A stretch of DNA of 64,000 bases from Variovorax sp. WS11. Lineage in GTDB: Bacteria > Pseudomonadota > Gammaproteobacteria > Burkholderiales > Burkholderiaceae_C. Made by a program: the position numbers and the translations under genes. Each line of letters starts with the position of its first letter. Position 1 is the first letter of the stretch. The DNA lies in NCBI RefSeq assembly GCF_010499245.1, contig NZ_JAAGOW010000003.1, positions 725,849-789,848 on the forward strand, written 5' to 3'. Of the stretch, positions 10,279 to 17,231 are shown piece by piece. The notes under the pieces were generated by a model. The model was not told the DNA's origin. It worked only from the letters and a program-made list of their open reading frames with translations, and ran no database searches.

Positions 10279-11358
10279 GTGAAAACCCTTTCGCGATTCG
10301 CACTGCTGGCCTTGATCGCCAGCCTCGCCGCCTGCTCGGTCCTCGAGAGCGACAAGATCGACTACAAGAGCGCCGGCAAGGCCCCGACGCTGGAGGTGCC
10401 GCCCGACCTCACGCAGCTGTCGCGCGAGAACCGCTACGCGGTGCCCGGCAACGCGGTCTCGGCCAATGCGTACCAGGCCGGCGTGGCAAACGCGCCCGGC
10501 ATTCCGACGGCAGTCGCCAATCTCGGCGACGTACGCATGGAGCGCACGGGTACGCAGCGCTGGATCGTGGTCAATCGCTCGCCCGAGCAGCTCTGGGATC
10601 CGATCAAGGACTTCTGGCAGGAGAGCGGCTTCCTGCTGACCACCGAGCAGCGCAACCTCGGCATCATGGAAACCGACTGGGCCGAGAACCGCGCCAAGCT
10701 GCCACAGGACGTGATCCGCGGCACGCTGGGCAAGCTGGTCGACGCGATCTATTCCACCGGCGAGCTCGACCGCTTCCGCACCCGCATCGAGCGCGGCGCC
10801 AACGGCTCCACCGAGATCTTCGTGAGCCATCGCGGCATGCAGGAGGTCTACACCAACACGCGCCAGGACCAGACCGTCTGGCAGCCGCGCCCCAGCGACC
10901 CCGAGCTCGAGACCGAATTCCTGCGCCGCCTGATGGTCAAGCTGGGGGTTTCGCAGGAGCAGTCGAAGCTCATCGCGCAGACCAGCGCGCCGGCCAAGAC
11001 TGCGAGCGTTTCCAATGTCGGCGGCCAGCCCGTCGTGCAAATCAACGAGAGCTTCGACCGCGCCTGGCGCCGCGTCGGCCTGGCGCTGGACCGCACCGGC
11101 TTCACCGTCGAGGACCGCGACCGCGCCGCCGGCGTGTACTTCGTGCGCTACGTGCCGCCGAACCCGGACAAGAAGGAGCCGGGCTTCTTCGCCAAGATGT
11201 TCAGCTCGAGCAAGACCGAGGCGCCGCTCAAGTTCCGCATCCTGGTCAAGGGCACGGGCGAAACGAGCACGGTGTCGGTGCAGAACGACAGCGGTGCGGC
11301 GGAAACCTCGGCCAATGCCCAGCGCATCGTCCAGGTCATCGCGGACGATCTCAAGTAA
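10279..11358 (+). CDS. bamC: outer membrane assembly lipoprotein BamC
   Basis: BamC is a lipoprotein of the Bam complex that inserts beta-barrels into the outer membrane. The signal ends in a lipobox (LIASLAAC, cysteine about residue 19). The flexible N-terminal stretch (APTLEVPPDLTQL) that contacts BamD follows, then two helix-grip domains (about 80-210 and 240-355). Length 359 residues. The start is GTG at 10279, with AGGA about ten bases upstream. It follows dapA and precedes an MBL-fold hydrolase by 12 bases. Confidence 0.92.
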   Translation: MKTLSRFALLALIASLAACSVLESDKIDYKSAGKAPTLEVPPDLTQLSRENRYAVPGNAVSANAYQAGVANAPGIPTAVANLGDVRMERTGTQRWIVVNRSPEQLWDPIKDFWQESGFLLTTEQRNLGIMETDWAENRAKLPQDVIRGTLGKLVDAIYSTGELDRFRTRIERGANGSTEIFVSHRGMQEVYTNTRQDQTVWQPRPSDPELETEFLRRLMVKLGVSQEQSKLIAQTSAPAKTASVSNVGGQPVVQINESFDRAWRRVGLALDRTGFTVEDRDRAAGVYFVRYVPPNPDKKEPGFFAKMFSSSKTEAPLKFRILVKGTGETSTVSVQNDSGAAETSANAQRIVQVIADDLK

Positions 11359-11370
11359 GCCGGGCCCCGC

Positions 11371-12159
11371 ATGCTGCGCTTCCGCAGCCTGGGCAGCGGC
11401 AGCACCGGCAATGCCACGCTGGTCGAGGCGACCAGCGGCGGGCGCCGCTCGAGGCTGCTGATCGACTGCGGCTTCGGGCTCAAGCATCTCGATGCGCGCC
11501 TGGCGCGCGCCGGCCTCGCGGCCAGCGACATCGACGCGGTCTTCATCACCCACGAGCACGGCGACCACATCGGCTGCGCCCGTGCGCTGTCCAGGCGCGA
11601 GCGCATTCCCGTCTGGATGAGCGAGGGCACCTGGCTCGCTGCCGGCGGGCACGACTTCGCAGGGCGCCTGCATCTCGCACGGGACGGCATCGACATCGAA
11701 GTCGGCGACATCCTGGTCCAGCCCTTCACCGTGCCGCACGATGCGCGCGAGCCGCTGCAACTGCGCTGCAGCGACGGCGCACGCCACCTCGGCATCCTGA
11801 CCGACCTCGGGCATGCGACGCCGCATGTGCTGTCGCGGCTGTCGGGACTCGATGCCCTGCTGCTCGAGTTCAACCACGACAGCGAGTTGCTGGCCCGCTC
11901 GGCCTACCCGCCCTTCCTCAAGCAGCGCGTGGGCGGCAACTACGGCCACCTGTCCAACGCCGCTGCTGCCGCGATCGCGCGGGCACTGCACCACGGCGGC
12001 CTGCATCACGTATTGGGTGCGCACCTCAGCGAGCAGAACAACCGGCCCGATCTCGTGCGCCGCGCGATGGCCGAGGCGCTCGGTGCGAGCGAGCACGAGA
12101 TGCTGACGGCCAACGCCTCGGAAGGGTCGGACTGGCTCGATCTCCAGCCGTCGGGATAG
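11371..12159 (+). CDS. MBL-fold metallo-hydrolase (YycJ/WalJ-like)
   Basis: A 262-residue metallo-beta-lactamase-fold protein. The zinc motif is THEHGDHIGCAR (HxHxDH), and further ligands lie in FTVPHDARE, ILTDLGHAT and FNHDSELL; the end has LGAHLSEQNNRP. The pattern fits the YycJ/WalJ group of putative 5'-3' exonucleases acting in DNA repair or cell-wall control, though the substrate here is unproven. It sits 12 bases after bamC, so the two are probably one transcript, and it converges with the higBA cassette. Confidence 0.87.
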   Translation: MLRFRSLGSGSTGNATLVEATSGGRRSRLLIDCGFGLKHLDARLARAGLAASDIDAVFITHEHGDHIGCARALSRRERIPVWMSEGTWLAAGGHDFAGRLHLARDGIDIEVGDILVQPFTVPHDAREPLQLRCSDGARHLGILTDLGHATPHVLSRLSGLDALLLEFNHDSELLARSAYPPFLKQRVGGNYGHLSNAAAAAIARALHHGGLHHVLGAHLSEQNNRPDLVRRAMAEALGASEHEMLTANASEGSDWLDLQPSG

Positions 12160-12184
12160 GAGCGCCCCTCCCACGCGGGGCTCA

Positions 12185-12213
12185 CCTGAAATATTCCCGC
12201 ACGGGTCTTCAGG
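12185..12213. repeat. interrupted inverted repeat between MBL gene and higA
   Basis: CCTGAA and TTCAGG flank a second small stem (CCCG, CA, CGGG) in the short gap between two convergent genes. It could act as a weak two-way terminator, but there is no T tract. Confidence 0.3.
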
Positions 12214-12234
12214 GGCGGCGCAGTGGGCCTGGGC

Positions 12235-12609
12235 TCAGGCGGCCACGGGCTCAGGCCTGCCGACCAGCGATGTAGCCGGGATGCCCAACGTAAGAAGACG
12301 ACGAATCATGTGCAGGGTCAGCGGCCGTTTGCCGTTGAGAACCTCGTAGACACGATGGCGCGGCCCGATGTAGGGCACCATGTCGGCCACGCTCAGGCCG
12401 TCCTGATCCATGCGGAATTTGATGGCCTCGATCGGATCCGGAGGGACGATCGGATAGTGCTGCGCCTCATACGCTTGCACCAGTGTTCCGAACACTTCCA
12501 GACGCTCGCCTTCAGCTGTGTCGGGCTCCGGGTCGAGATCAACAAGCTCGGACACCAGCGCGAGCGCAGCGCGGTAGTCGGCTTCCGAACGGATGGCGCG
12601 AACTTCCAT
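12235..12609 (-). CDS. higA: HigA-type antitoxin (HTH)
   Basis: The 124-residue protein belongs to the antitoxin partner family of HigB toxins. Its acidic N-terminal half (MEVRAIRSEADYRAALALVS, DLDPEPDTAEGERL) should bind the toxin. The C-terminal part is a helix-turn-helix (IKFRMDQDGLSVADMVPYIG, then RHRVYEVLNGKRPL). It should neutralise the toxin and repress the operon. The frame extends to 12699, but the ATG at 12609 has GGAA about six bases upstream and gives the usual family start. It follows higB by 11 bases; toxin-before-antitoxin order is normal for hig loci. Confidence 0.9.
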   Translation of the reverse strand: MEVRAIRSEADYRAALALVSELVDLDPEPDTAEGERLEVFGTLVQAYEAQHYPIVPPDPIEAIKFRMDQDGLSVADMVPYIGPRHRVYEVLNGKRPLTLHMIRRLLTLGIPATSLVGRPEPVAA

Positions 12610-12620
12610 GATGGTTCCTT

Positions 12621-12932
12621 TCACTTGGACTGGTCCACGGTGGCGGCATCGATGGCATCGTATTGCGGATGCGTGCCGACAAACTTGATGTAGGCCCACT
12701 GCATCCTGTAGGCCATGGCGACGATCAGCCTGTAGTCATTCCCTCTGATATTGAAGACGACACGGTTGCTGCCAACGAAGCTGGCGTTGCGGAACTGGTC
12801 CTTCACGTCAGCTGGCGAGGTCCACTTCGCCAGCCGCGCCACGTCATACCACGCTTCCAGCGCGCCTTTGGAATCCCTGTACTGCGGTTTGCTGTAGAAG
12901 GCCACCAGGCTCGCGTGCGAAACGATGTGCAT
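12621..12932 (-). CDS. higB: HigB-type mRNA interferase toxin
   Basis: HigB toxins are RelE-fold ribosome-dependent mRNA endonucleases. The 103-residue protein has the family pattern: WYDVARLAKWTSPADVK, NRVVFNIRGNDYRLIVAMAY and the C-terminal KFVGTHPQYDAID. TAAAAT lies six bases before the ATG with no ribosome binding site between them, so the toxin message may be leaderless and poorly translated. A palindrome at 12945-12959 lies just upstream of the hexamer and is the likely HigA operator. The cassette is less GC-rich than its surroundings, consistent with transfer. Confidence 0.9.
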   Translation of the reverse strand: MHIVSHASLVAFYSKPQYRDSKGALEAWYDVARLAKWTSPADVKDQFRNASFVGSNRVVFNIRGNDYRLIVAMAYRMQWAYIKFVGTHPQYDAIDAATVDQSK

Positions 12933-12938
12933 GCGCGA

Positions 12939-12959
12939 ATTTTAGTCCCAAAATGGGAC
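12939..12959 (-). promoter_or_regulatory. higBA promoter and palindromic operator
   Basis: On the minus strand the palindrome GTCCCA-TTT-TGGGAC (12945-12959) directly precedes the -10-like TAAAAT (12944-12939), which ends six bases before the higB ATG. A repressor bound here would cover the -35/-10 spacer. HigA binding is inferred from the position. Confidence 0.6.
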
Positions 12960-13033
12960 CATCGCCAAACCAGCGTCGCTCACTCGAGCACTGGCATCTT
13001 CACGAATGCAGCCGATGCTGATAACGCCAATTG

Positions 13034-13058
13034 AAAAGGCCGCCCGCGGGCGGCCTTT
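13034..13058 (-). terminator. perfect palindrome terminator of the small lipoprotein gene
   Basis: A perfect 24-base palindrome (13035-13058; each arm AAAGGCCGCCCG and its complement) lies 20 bases past the stop of the gene at 13079. It ends in a TTTT tract on the minus strand. Confidence 0.75.
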
Positions 13059-13078
13059 CGCGAAACTGCAGCGCAGCT

Positions 13079-13342
13079 CTATTGCTTGGGTGCTTCTTCC
13101 TTCTTCTTGGCCGCCTCGGTAGCGGCATTCGCTGCATCCAGCGCCGAAGACGCGCCGGGCGAAGGTGCCGGCATCGTCGCCGAGGTGTCGGGTGCAGGCG
13201 CCGGTGCAGGGGCTGGAGCGGGTGCCGGCGTGACGGCGGCAGGCGGCGGGGTCACGACGGCCGGCGCGGACTCCTCCTTCTTGCCGCAGGCGGCAAGGGC
13301 GACCGCAGCGACCAACGAGGCGAGCAGGACGGACTTTCTCAT
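13079..13342 (-). CDS. small Ala/Pro-rich lipoprotein
   Basis: An 87-residue protein with a lipoprotein signal (MRKSVLLASLVAAVALAAC, cysteine at residue 19), then a basic-acidic GKKEESA. A long alternating Ala-Pro stretch follows, and the end is a charged segment rich in Ala, Glu and Lys (ATEAAKKKEEAPKQ). The AP repeat should form an extended spacer, as in proteins reaching across the periplasm. No domain or partner was recognised. It stands alone between a strong terminator and the DUF gene at 13436. Confidence 0.75.
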   Translation of the reverse strand: MRKSVLLASLVAAVALAACGKKEESAPAVVTPPPAAVTPAPAPAPAPAPAPDTSATMPAPSPGASSALDAANAATEAAKKKEEAPKQ

Positions 13343-13435
13343 TACAGGGCTCCTTTGGATGAAGGTCTCGAAGAAAAAATTCTAGACCTCTACCCTGACC
13401 AGGAAGCCCATTGCGCCTAGATTCGCGGCATTGGC

Positions 13436-13942
13436 TTACAAGCCCAATGTCGTGGCCGGAAATGCGGCTTTCGCATGGCGCAAGCACTCGTCGATGCGCT
13501 CGCGCAGCGCCCTCCGGCGCTCGGGATCGCGACTGCAGACGCCGCGCACGCGCTCCACGTCGATGCGCGCCAGGCACCAGCCCGGCGTCCAGATGCCGCT
13601 GGGCACCTGCGGCAGGCCGGGCCCGTCGCAGGCGCGGCAATCGACGATGTGGCTCCACATGCGCCGCCACGTCACGAAGCGCGCGTGCTCGCGCTCGAAC
13701 ACGTCGAAGCGCTGCGCCAGCATCACAAAGCTGCGGCCGGCCGCAGACCAGGCCTGCAGGGCCTCGGCCATGGCGCGTTCGCCCAGCGGCCAGTCGACGA
13801 AGGCCGGATCCGCGAACACGATCTCGCGCCAGTTCTCGCGCGCAGCGGCGGCCAGGGCGGCATGCACATGCGCCTCGAAGGCGCGGCGGCCATCGAAGGC
13901 ACCTTCGAGCAGCAGGTTGCCGGTGGAAGCTTCATTCGGCAT
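13436..13942 (-). CDS. hypothetical protein downstream of the L16 oxygenase
   Basis: A 168-residue soluble protein (MPNEASTGNLLLEGAFDGRR and onward) with no signal or membrane segment. I do not recognise it firmly. The blocks FADPAFVDWPLGERAMAEAL and RFVTWRRMWSHIVDCRACDG suggest a conserved Burkholderiales family, possibly the phospholipase-D-like DUF7931 group, a weak guess. It has a CRACDG cysteine pair. The frame is open to 14059, but the ATG at 13942 overlaps the end of the oxygenase gene by 11 bases, as expected for a coupled operon. Confidence 0.75.
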   Translation of the reverse strand: MPNEASTGNLLLEGAFDGRRAFEAHVHAALAAAARENWREIVFADPAFVDWPLGERAMAEALQAWSAAGRSFVMLAQRFDVFEREHARFVTWRRMWSHIVDCRACDGPGLPQVPSGIWTPGWCLARIDVERVRGVCSRDPERRRALRERIDECLRHAKAAFPATTLGL

Positions 13943-15071
13943 GCAGCCACCCCGCTTCGCACCAGTCTTCCAGCAATGCGCGTGCGTCCTCGCTCGCCGT
14001 CGCGAGATCGCGCGGGCCCAGCGTGCGCTGGTCCGCGAGGCGGCGCATGAGCCGGGCATCGCGGCCCGAGGCGCGGAAGCTTTCGCCGTTGATGTAGAGA
14101 TGGCGCGCGTCGTAGAGCATGCGCGTGCGGCGGTCGAGCGACACGCCGCTCCACGCGTCCGGCGGCTCGCCCTGCTCGAACCACACGGTGGGCTTGGGCT
14201 CGGTCATCGATTCGCCCAGCGCGCGGTCGATCGCATCGGGGTCGCGCAGCGCCGCCAGCACGGCCTTGCGCGCGAAGTCCTGCAATGCGGACGGCATCTC
14301 GGCCGGCGCGGGCACGGCGGGCTGCGCAGGGTCCTTGTAGTGCACCGCAGATCCGGCAGGCGCGTCCTGCAGAAGCTCGGCATGCGCCTCCGCGATGCGG
14401 GCCAGCAGGTCGGCCCCCAGCGGTGCGGCGGCAGGCGCACGCAGGCCGATGGAATAGGTCATGCAATCGCCGCCCTCGGCCACGCCATCGTGCGCATAAC
14501 GCGGCGGCAGGTAGAGCATGTCGCCGGGCTCGAGCACGAAACTCTGCTCGGGCTCGAAGCGCGCGAGGATCTTGAGCGGCACATCGGGCACGAGCCGCAG
14601 ATCGCGCTGCTTGCCGATGGACCAGCGCCGCCGCCCGTGCGCCTGCAGCAGGAACACGTCGTAGCTGTCGAAGTGCGCGCCGACGCCGCCGGTGTCGCTC
14701 GCATAGCTGATCATCAGGTCGTCCAGCCGCGCATCGGGCACGAAACGAAACTGCTGGAGTAGCGCATGCACGCCCTGGTGGTGCAGATCCACGCCCTGCA
14801 CCAGCAGCGTCCAGGCGGCTTGCTTCGGCGAAGGCAGCGCCCGGCGCGCGAAGGGGCCGTGCTTGAGCGCCCAGCCGCTCTTGCCGTGGCGGATCAGCCG
14901 CGACTCCACCTCCTCGCGGCCGGCCAGCGAAAACAGCTCCTCGCGTCCGATCGATGGCACCATGCCGGGAATGGCCTGGCGCACCAGCAAGGGCTTCTTC
15001 TGCCAGTGGCGCCGCATGAATTGCGAGGCGCTCAGGCCGCCGAGCAGGGCCAGGGGTCGTTGAGTCTCCAT
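13932..15071 (-). CDS. cupin/JmjC ribosomal oxygenase (RoxA/YcfD-like, protein L16 arginine hydroxylase)
   Basis: This 379-residue 2-oxoglutarate/Fe(II) oxygenase matches the YcfD/RoxA group, which hydroxylates an arginine of ribosomal protein L16. The metal ligands are visible as His133 and Asp135 in GGVGAHFDSYDVFLLQ and His194 in LPPRYAHDG. The N-terminal RHWQKKPLLVRQA is a family hallmark, and a winged-helix-like C-terminal domain follows. The gene is divergent from the FKBP isomerase with only 14 bases between the two ATGs, and GAGAAT lies six bases upstream of this start. The target is inferred from the family. Confidence 0.9.
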   Translation of the reverse strand: METQRPLALLGGLSASQFMRRHWQKKPLLVRQAIPGMVPSIGREELFSLAGREEVESRLIRHGKSGWALKHGPFARRALPSPKQAAWTLLVQGVDLHHQGVHALLQQFRFVPDARLDDLMISYASDTGGVGAHFDSYDVFLLQAHGRRRWSIGKQRDLRLVPDVPLKILARFEPEQSFVLEPGDMLYLPPRYAHDGVAEGGDCMTYSIGLRAPAAAPLGADLLARIAEAHAELLQDAPAGSAVHYKDPAQPAVPAPAEMPSALQDFARKAVLAALRDPDAIDRALGESMTEPKPTVWFEQGEPPDAWSGVSLDRRTRMLYDARHLYINGESFRASGRDARLMRRLADQRTLGPRDLATASEDARALLEDWCEAGWLHAE

Positions 15072-15085
15072 GGGAGAATTCTCGT
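15072..15085. promoter_or_regulatory. 14-base bidirectional promoter region with palindromic -10
   Basis: The whole gap between two divergent ATGs contains the palindrome GAGAATTCTC (15074-15083). Read on either strand it supplies GAGAAT exactly six bases before the start codon. Both genes could be transcribed leaderless from overlapping -10 elements. On the plus strand GGGAG, nine bases before the ATG, could instead serve as a ribosome binding site for a longer message. Confidence 0.5.
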
Positions 15086-15610
15086 ATGGAAATCTCTGAA
15101 CAATGCGTGGTCGGCCTGACCTGGACGCTGAAGGACACCCTCGGCGACGTGCTGGACGTGCTCGACGAACCGGTGGAGTTCCTGATCGGCGGCGACGATC
15201 TCTTCGCCGCGATCGAGGCCGCCCTGCTCGGCCATGAGCCCGGTGCCCGCGTGCAACTGCAGCTCGAGCCCGAGCAGGCCTTCGGCGACTTCAACGACCA
15301 GTTGCTTTTCCTCGAGCCGCGATCGCTCTTTCCCGAAGGCATCGAGGAAGGCATGACCTTCGACGGCGCCGCGCTGCCGGCCGGCGTGAATCCCGACTTG
15401 CCCAAGGACACGATCTACACCGTGAGCGAAATCTACCCGGAGCACCTGGTGCTGGACGGCAACCATCCGCTGGCGGGGATCGCGCTGCGGCTGGATCTCA
15501 CGGTGCGCTCGGTGCGCGAAGCGACGGAGGAGGAAATCGGCCGCGGGACGGCCGGTACCGGCTTCTTCAAGGTGTCGCCCACGTCGCCGGGCAACGGCAC
15601 GCTGCACTGA
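15086..15610 (+). CDS. FKBP-type peptidyl-prolyl cis-trans isomerase (SlyD-like)
   Basis: A 174-residue prolyl isomerase of the SlyD type. It has the N-terminal FKBP strands (CVVGLTWTLKDTLGDVLD, EPVEFLIGGDDLF), the short helix AIEAALLGHEPGARVQLQLE, and an insert-in-flap region (AFGDFNDQLLFLEPRSLFP). Unlike E. coli SlyD it has no histidine/cysteine-rich metal-binding tail. It probably acts as a cytoplasmic folding helper. It diverges from the L16 oxygenase across 14 bases and ends in a clear two-way terminator. Confidence 0.9.
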   Translation: MEISEQCVVGLTWTLKDTLGDVLDVLDEPVEFLIGGDDLFAAIEAALLGHEPGARVQLQLEPEQAFGDFNDQLLFLEPRSLFPEGIEEGMTFDGAALPAGVNPDLPKDTIYTVSEIYPEHLVLDGNHPLAGIALRLDLTVRSVREATEEEIGRGTAGTGFFKVSPTSPGNGTLH

Positions 15611-15630
15611 ACAGCCGGATCAACAGGCGA

Positions 15631-15663
15631 AAAAGAGCCGGGCGGTGCCCGGCTTTTCCTTTT
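15631..15663. terminator. bidirectional terminator
   Basis: An 8-base stem (AGCCGGGC, GGT loop, GCCCGGCT at 15636-15654) is flanked by an A run on the left and a T run on the right. It serves the FKBP gene on the plus strand and the glycine-zipper gene on the minus strand. Confidence 0.85.
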
Positions 15664-15673
15664 GGCTGCGCGC

Positions 15674-16165
15674 TCAGAAGCGGGAGATCTGCCCGCCATC
15701 GATGCGCACGCGGTCGCCGATGCGCAGGTCGCCCGGGCTCGGGACATCGAAGGAGCGATACGCGCCATGGTCGGTCTGGATCGAGACGCGGTAGCTCTCG
15801 TAGACACGTGGCGCGTTCGCATTGGCCTCGATGCTGTTGCCCAGCAGGGCGCCACCGACCACGCCCAGTGCGGTGGCCGCGGCGCGTCCGCTGCCGTGGC
15901 CGAACTGGTTGCCCACCACGCCGCCGAGGACGCCACCCGCCACGGCACCTCCGCCGCTGGTGCCGGCACCGGAGCTCTGGCTGCGGATCACCTCGATGTT
16001 GGCAACGCGGCCGTACTCGACGTAGGCCGATTGAGCCGCCGGGTAGCTCGGCTGATAGGGATAGCGCGAGGTCTGGTAGACCGGCTGCGGCGCCACACAC
16101 GCGGTCAGCGCAGCAAGCGCGAGCACGGAGGCGGTAACGGAAACAAAACGAGTTGGGTTTTTCAT
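15674..16165 (-). CDS. glycine-zipper 2TM lipoprotein (SlyB/PcpY-like)
   Basis: A 163-residue outer-membrane lipoprotein. The signal ends in a lipobox (ALAALTAC, cysteine about residue 23), followed by a Tyr/Pro/Ser-rich linker and a glycine-zipper double helix (GGGAVAGGVLGGVVGNQFG; GVVGGALLGNSIEA). The C-terminal part (VYESYRVSIQTDHG through RIGDRVRIDGG) resembles the SlyB/PcpY group, which supports outer-membrane integrity. It shares the terminator at 15631 with the FKBP gene. A second, shorter glycine-zipper lipoprotein lies at 40025. Confidence 0.88.
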   Translation of the reverse strand: MKNPTRFVSVTASVLALAALTACVAPQPVYQTSRYPYQPSYPAAQSAYVEYGRVANIEVIRSQSSGAGTSGGGAVAGGVLGGVVGNQFGHGSGRAAATALGVVGGALLGNSIEANANAPRVYESYRVSIQTDHGAYRSFDVPSPGDLRIGDRVRIDGGQISRF

Positions 16166-16350
16166 GCTGTGTACTCCTCGAAACAGGTCGGCGCAATGCG
16201 CTCTCCATGGGCTCTAACGGATTGCACCGCTGCGCGATGACCGTGAACACATGTTGAAACCTTCGATGCCAGGGCCATATCGCCGGTTCCGTTCTTTACC
16301 TGTGAGCAACACGGCCCAGGCCCCGCAAGCCTGCGCCTACATGGCCGCGC

Positions 16351-16797
16351 TCAATGCTTGCCGGTCGAGCCGTAGCCGCCTTCGCCGCGCTCGCTGGGCG
16401 GAAACTCGGCGACCACCCGGAACTGCGCCTGCACCACGGGCACGATCACCAGCTGTGCCAGCCGCTCCATCGGCTGCAGCACGAAGGCCGTGTCGCTGCG
16501 GTTCCAGGCACTGATCTTGAGTTCGCCCTGGTAGTCGCTGTCGATCAGGCCCACCAGGTTGCCCAGCACGATGCCGTGCTTGTGGCCCAGGCCCGAGCGC
16601 GGCAGGATCAGCGCCGCATAACCCGGGTCGGCCAGGTGGATCGCGATGCCGGTGCCCACCAGTTGCCAGGCGTTGGGCGCCAGCGTGATGGGTGCATCCA
16701 AGCAGGCGCGCAGGTCCAGCCCGGCGCTGCCGGGGGTGGCGTAGGCAGGCAGTTGGTCCTGCATGCGGGGATCGAGGATTCGGACGTCGACGTTCAC
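16351..16797 (-). CDS. dut: dUTP diphosphatase
   Basis: Dut hydrolyses dUTP to dUMP, keeping uracil out of DNA and feeding dTMP synthesis. The 148-residue trimeric-type enzyme shows the five motifs: TPGSAGLDLRA, PRSGLGHKHG, GNLVGLIDSDYQGEL, ERLAQLVIVPV and the P-loop-like RGEGGYGSTGKH. No ATG fits. The start is GTG at 16797 (MNVDVRILDP), which overlaps the stop of the upstream gene as GTGA. It is the last gene of the coaBC operon. Confidence 0.95.
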   Translation of the reverse strand: MNVDVRILDPRMQDQLPAYATPGSAGLDLRACLDAPITLAPNAWQLVGTGIAIHLADPGYAALILPRSGLGHKHGIVLGNLVGLIDSDYQGELKISAWNRSDTAFVLQPMERLAQLVIVPVVQAQFRVVAEFPPSERGEGGYGSTGKH

Positions 16798-17231
16798 TTC
16801 GAATTGCGCTTTCTTTGCTGTTGCAGTTGCTGTTGTCGTTTCGCGGCTTCTTCCAGCCATTGCTTCCAGTTCTCCACGCCCGGCGGGAACACCAGATGCT
16901 TGAGCTTGTAGGCCAGCCACAGGCCGCCCGCGAACAGGGCGACGACGAGGACCAGGGACGCATCGGCCGCCAGCAGCACCAGCAAGGCCAGCATCCAGGC
17001 AATGCCTAGCCCCTTGAGCAGGTTGCGGCCCAGGCCGGCGCCCATGGTTGCCTGGCGTGCCTCTGCCTGCGGCTGGCGGGCCGGCTGCACCTCGTGCTGG
17101 TGCGTCATGCCGACATCGAGCCCGTGCTCGCCCTCTTGTACCGGGCCGCGAGGCTGCGCGGCCTGCGCCGTGAGGCGCTCGACGTAGCGGGCGAAATCGC
17201 CGTCGGGCGGCGTGTTCCATTGCGGATTCAT
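16794..17231 (-). CDS. hypothetical two-helix membrane protein
   Basis: A 145-residue protein (MNPQWNTPPDGDFARYVERL and onward) with a soluble N-terminal half and two adjacent hydrophobic helices (LLKGLGIAWMLALLVLLAA; SLVLVVALFAGGLWLAYKL). It ends in a basic, Gln-rich tail (KRQQQLQQQRKR). No family was recognised. It overlaps the coaBC stop (ATGA) and the dut start (GTGA), so all three are translationally coupled. The coupling suggests a conserved operon member, but gives no function. Confidence 0.8.
   Translation of the reverse strand: MNPQWNTPPDGDFARYVERLTAQAAQPRGPVQEGEHGLDVGMTHQHEVQPARQPQAEARQATMGAGLGRNLLKGLGIAWMLALLVLLAADASLVLVVALFAGGLWLAYKLKHLVFPPGVENWKQWLEEAAKRQQQLQQQRKRNSK

Noticed and set aside
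10264..12174. Minus-strand frame antisense to bamC and the MBL gene
   Set aside because: Shadow of two well-supported genes; no domain content.
13180..13300. Short tandem repeats in the small lipoprotein gene
   Set aside because: They encode the Ala-Pro spacer of the protein and are not a CRISPR or DNA-level array.
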